A DNA stretch of 64,000 bases from Bacillota bacterium. Its GTDB lineage: Bacteria > Bacillota > Clostridia > Christensenellales > CAG-138. Below are positions 62,511-64,000 of this stretch, piece after piece. How positions within the stretch are numbered: the stretch's first letter is position 1; every line of letters begins with the position of its first letter. The DNA is taken from assembly GCA_023455425.1 (NCBI GenBank), contig JAEYCM010000013.1:27004-91003 (forward strand). Reading direction: 5' to 3'. A program made the position numbers and the translations under genes. A model generated the notes under the pieces. The model was not told the DNA's origin and did not search any database. It saw nothing but the letters and a program-made list of their open reading frames with translations.

Positions 62511-62933
62511 ATGCGTTTTAATCATAAAGCCCTTAAAGACCTGCTGAAAAGGCAGCAGGAAAAGGAACACACCATTTTACTGAAATCAGGCATATCTGCC
62601 GCAGACATTCAAAAGCTGTTTGACTATGAGAATCACCAGCTTAACCGTGACCGGGCCTATTACCTGCATATCGACCTCTACATACAGCCGGAGGATGAAA
62701 CCTTCATTGACCGCAACCAGCCGGAGGATAGCCTTAATTGGCAGGAGCAGATAGAAAATCCCCGGTTGTATAAAGCATGGCAAAGTCTGTCACCTGACGA
62801 GCAGCAGCTTATTGACCTGCATGTGATACAACAACTGCCCCTTACCCTTGTGGCCGCCTTACTGGACAAGCCTTATGAGGCAATTAAAAAGCGGTATTAC
62901 CGGGCGATTGAGAAGCTAAAAAAGTTTTTCTGA
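62511..62933 (+). CDS. Sigma-70 region 4-like ICE regulator
   Basis: This 140-residue protein ends in a sigma region 4-like HTH (LSPDEQQLIDLHVIQQLPLT, then AALLDKPYEAIKKRYYRAIEKLKK). Proteins like this occur next to xis-int in Tn916/Tn1549-type elements and are thought to control excision or transfer genes. GGAGGAAAAACC gives the ribosome site. The N-terminal half is charged and helical. Confidence 0.78.
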   Translation: MRFNHKALKDLLKRQQEKEHTILLKSGISAADIQKLFDYENHQLNRDRAYYLHIDLYIQPEDETFIDRNQPEDSLNWQEQIENPRLYKAWQSLSPDEQQLIDLHVIQQLPLTLVAALLDKPYEAIKKRYYRAIEKLKKFF

Positions 62934-63394
62934 AAATGTCCCGATTTGCCCTCTCCCATTGCTTATAGGTGAAGGGCAAACTTCCCCCGCCTTTCACGGA
63001 ACTTTGAAAACTGAATAAGGCAAACCGGGTACATTCAATGTGCGGCCCTGAAAAGGAAAGCCGCGCCGCAGGTACGCTATGACTTCCATCGTGGAACGAG
63101 CGACAAATACCCATGCGGCAGGCAGGCCGTGGCTGGCCTGCTGGCGATAACCCGCACATTGGTACAATGATACTTCCGTCTGGCTAACGTGATGTCAAGG
63201 GACGGCCCGCCATCAGCATGGGGGGAGGTGTGATTCCTATGGAGCAGCGGCCCGCTGCCGCCCGGTAAGCCTGTGAAAGCGAATGGATGAAGGATAAGCC
63301 GCGCCGTGTTTTATTGCCGTATTTTGAATGGCAGACCTACTATGCGGCGCGGCTTTATTCCTTATGCCCATCAACACAGGAAGGAGGCGGTATT
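62934..63394 (+). other. Structured noncoding region between the sigma-like and xis genes
   Basis: No protein gene is seen in about 460 bp, but the sequence is GC-rich and highly foldable. CAATGTGCGG (63036-63045) pairs perfectly with CCGCACATTG (63152-63161), enclosing further stems such as CAGGCC/GGCCTG (63123-63140). It may be a structured RNA, an excision-control leader or an integrase-binding region. Confidence 0.5.
63296..63358 (+). terminator. GC-rich hairpin before xis
   Basis: AAGCCGCGCCG (63296-63306) pairs perfectly with CGGCGCGGCTT (63345-63355) across a 38-nt loop and is followed by TATT. It lies 36 bp before the excisionase start and could be an attenuator of xis-int. Confidence 0.55.
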
Positions 63395-63658
63395 ATGGCC
63401 GCAAAACAGGCTTTGAAAGCATTGGAACCCCTGCCCATGCTCAAAACCGTGGAGCAGATGAGCCGCATTTCCGGCATTGGTGAAAACAAGCTGCGGGAAC
63501 TGATGGACAAAAGCGAAATTGAGTATGTTCAAAACGGCAATCGGCGCTTGCTGGCTGATGCGGCTATTTGGGATTGGTACGAGCGGAACAAAATTGCAGC
63601 CAACACCCATTATGGAAAGGAGGCGCTGGAAAATGTCCGTAACTGCCAGACAGGTTAA
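63395..63658 (+). CDS. xis: Excisionase (Tn916 Xis-like)
   Basis: This 87-residue protein has a winged-helix excisionase fold: LKTVEQMSRISGIGENKLRE, then YVQNGNRRLLADAAIWDWYE. It bends the element ends and directs the integrase towards excision. AAGGAGG lies upstream of ATG 63395; the longer frame from 63287 runs through the hairpin. It overlaps the integrase gene by 26 bp. Confidence 0.85.
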   Translation: MAAKQALKALEPLPMLKTVEQMSRISGIGENKLRELMDKSEIEYVQNGNRRLLADAAIWDWYERNKIAANTHYGKEALENVRNCQTG

Positions 63659-64000
63659 AAACAAGCGTAATCAGGACGGAATGAGTACCTCCCGGGCCGG
63701 AACCGTTTATGATGTTTATATTCGTTATAAAACGGATGAAGGCTATAAAACCTATGGCAAGCGCGGGTTTACAACCAAGCAGGAGGCATTGAGCCATGAG
63801 GCCGAAATGCGTACCAAACTGACACGCCCCGGCTATCAGCCATTACAGGCAGCCGAATCCAAACAGACTGTAAAAGAGTATTTGGATGTTTGGGTAGAAA
63901 ATCATGGCAAGGCCAACCTGCGCCCCAGCACTTTTGCTGGCTATAAGAGCCATATCAAAAACCATATCGTCCCCTATGTCGGCAGTGTTCCCTTAAAGCA
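63633..64000 (+). CDS. int: Tyrosine site-specific integrase (3' end outside window)
   Basis: The first 122 residues are visible; the frame is open to the right edge. An N-terminal arm-binding domain (about residues 1-65, with YDVYIRYKTDEGYKTYGKRG and FTTKQEAL) is followed by the start of the core-binding domain (TVKEYLDVWVENHGKANLRP, then SHIKNHIVPYVG). The catalytic Arg/His/Tyr set lies beyond the window. AAAGGAGG precedes ATG 63633. It probably catalyses insertion at the tRNA-Ser gene at the other end of the element. Confidence 0.88.
   Translation, partial: MSVTARQVKNKRNQDGMSTSRAGTVYDVYIRYKTDEGYKTYGKRGFTTKQEALSHEAEMRTKLTRPGYQPLQAAESKQTVKEYLDVWVENHGKANLRPSTFAGYKSHIKNHIVPYVGSVPLK

Noticed and set aside
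1..64000. CRISPR arrays and rRNA genes
   Set aside because: No regularly spaced 24-40 bp repeats and no rRNA-like segments were seen on either strand.

Overview
The window reads as the chromosome of an anaerobic, GC-rich member of the Clostridia (Bacillota). Shine-Dalgarno sites are strong (AGGAGG type), GTG and TTG starts are common, and there is a group 4 [NiFe] hydrogenase with a full hyp set, a three-subunit molybdenum hydroxylase, several sugar phosphorylase, ABC and ROK operons, and a Tn916/Tn1549-like conjugative element. Species cannot be fixed from the sequence alone.

From 1 to 45.2 kb the DNA is ordinary core and metabolic genome. 0-5.3 kb: the end of an AraC-type response regulator, then a chitobiose operon (GH94 N,N'-diacetylchitobiose phosphorylase, phosphohexomutase, glucosamine-6-phosphate deaminase). 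5.6-8.6 kb (minus strand): a small P-loop kinase, an AroE-family dehydrogenase and a ferritin-like protein. 8.7-12.3 kb: xanthine-dehydrogenase-type molybdenum, FAD and 2Fe-2S subunits. 12.4-19.8 kb: a ROK repressor divergent from a sugar ABC transporter, D-lyxose isomerase and PfkB kinase. 19.9-27.7 kb (minus): a serine hydrolase, a heterodimeric ABC exporter and a von Willebrand A surface protein. 27.9-34.8 kb (minus): a class II aldolase and hypA-B-F-C-D-E. 35.1-45.2 kb: a membrane-bound, complex-I-like [NiFe] hydrogenase operon with three antiporter-type subunits and its maturation protease. The hyp genes and the hydrogenase are divergent from one intergenic region with a good promoter on each strand.

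At 45.36 kb a tRNA-Ser(CGA) gene marks the junction with an integrative conjugative element (ICE) that runs past the right edge. It contains a DUF3801 protein, VirD4, VirB4, an NlpC/P60 cell-wall hydrolase, a sigma-like regulator, excisionase and integrase. The ICE appears broken by two internal deletions. One fuses a Toprim/DUF3991 protein to the tail of a relaxase. The other joins the 3' end of virD4 to the middle of virB4 and removes the usual intervening genes. It should not transfer by itself.

The ICE carries two AT-rich cargo blocks. One is a MerR regulator with two HTH domains plus an ABC-2 exporter (59.7-62.0 kb). The other (46.3-52.0 kb) is the most interesting part of the window. 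It is a tightly packed six-gene operon: a small DUF1413-like protein, a probable N4-cytosine DNA methyltransferase, a BglII/BstYI-fold protein whose catalytic acidic residues appear to be replaced, a ParB-like protein, an SNF2-type helicase and a DUF3883/PD-(D/E)xK nuclease. I know no named defence system with this composition. I propose that it is a restriction-like system in which a dead type II enzyme has become the DNA-recognition subunit and cleavage has passed to the helicase-nuclease pair. Family assignments and catalytic-residue comparisons are from memory; no searches were run.
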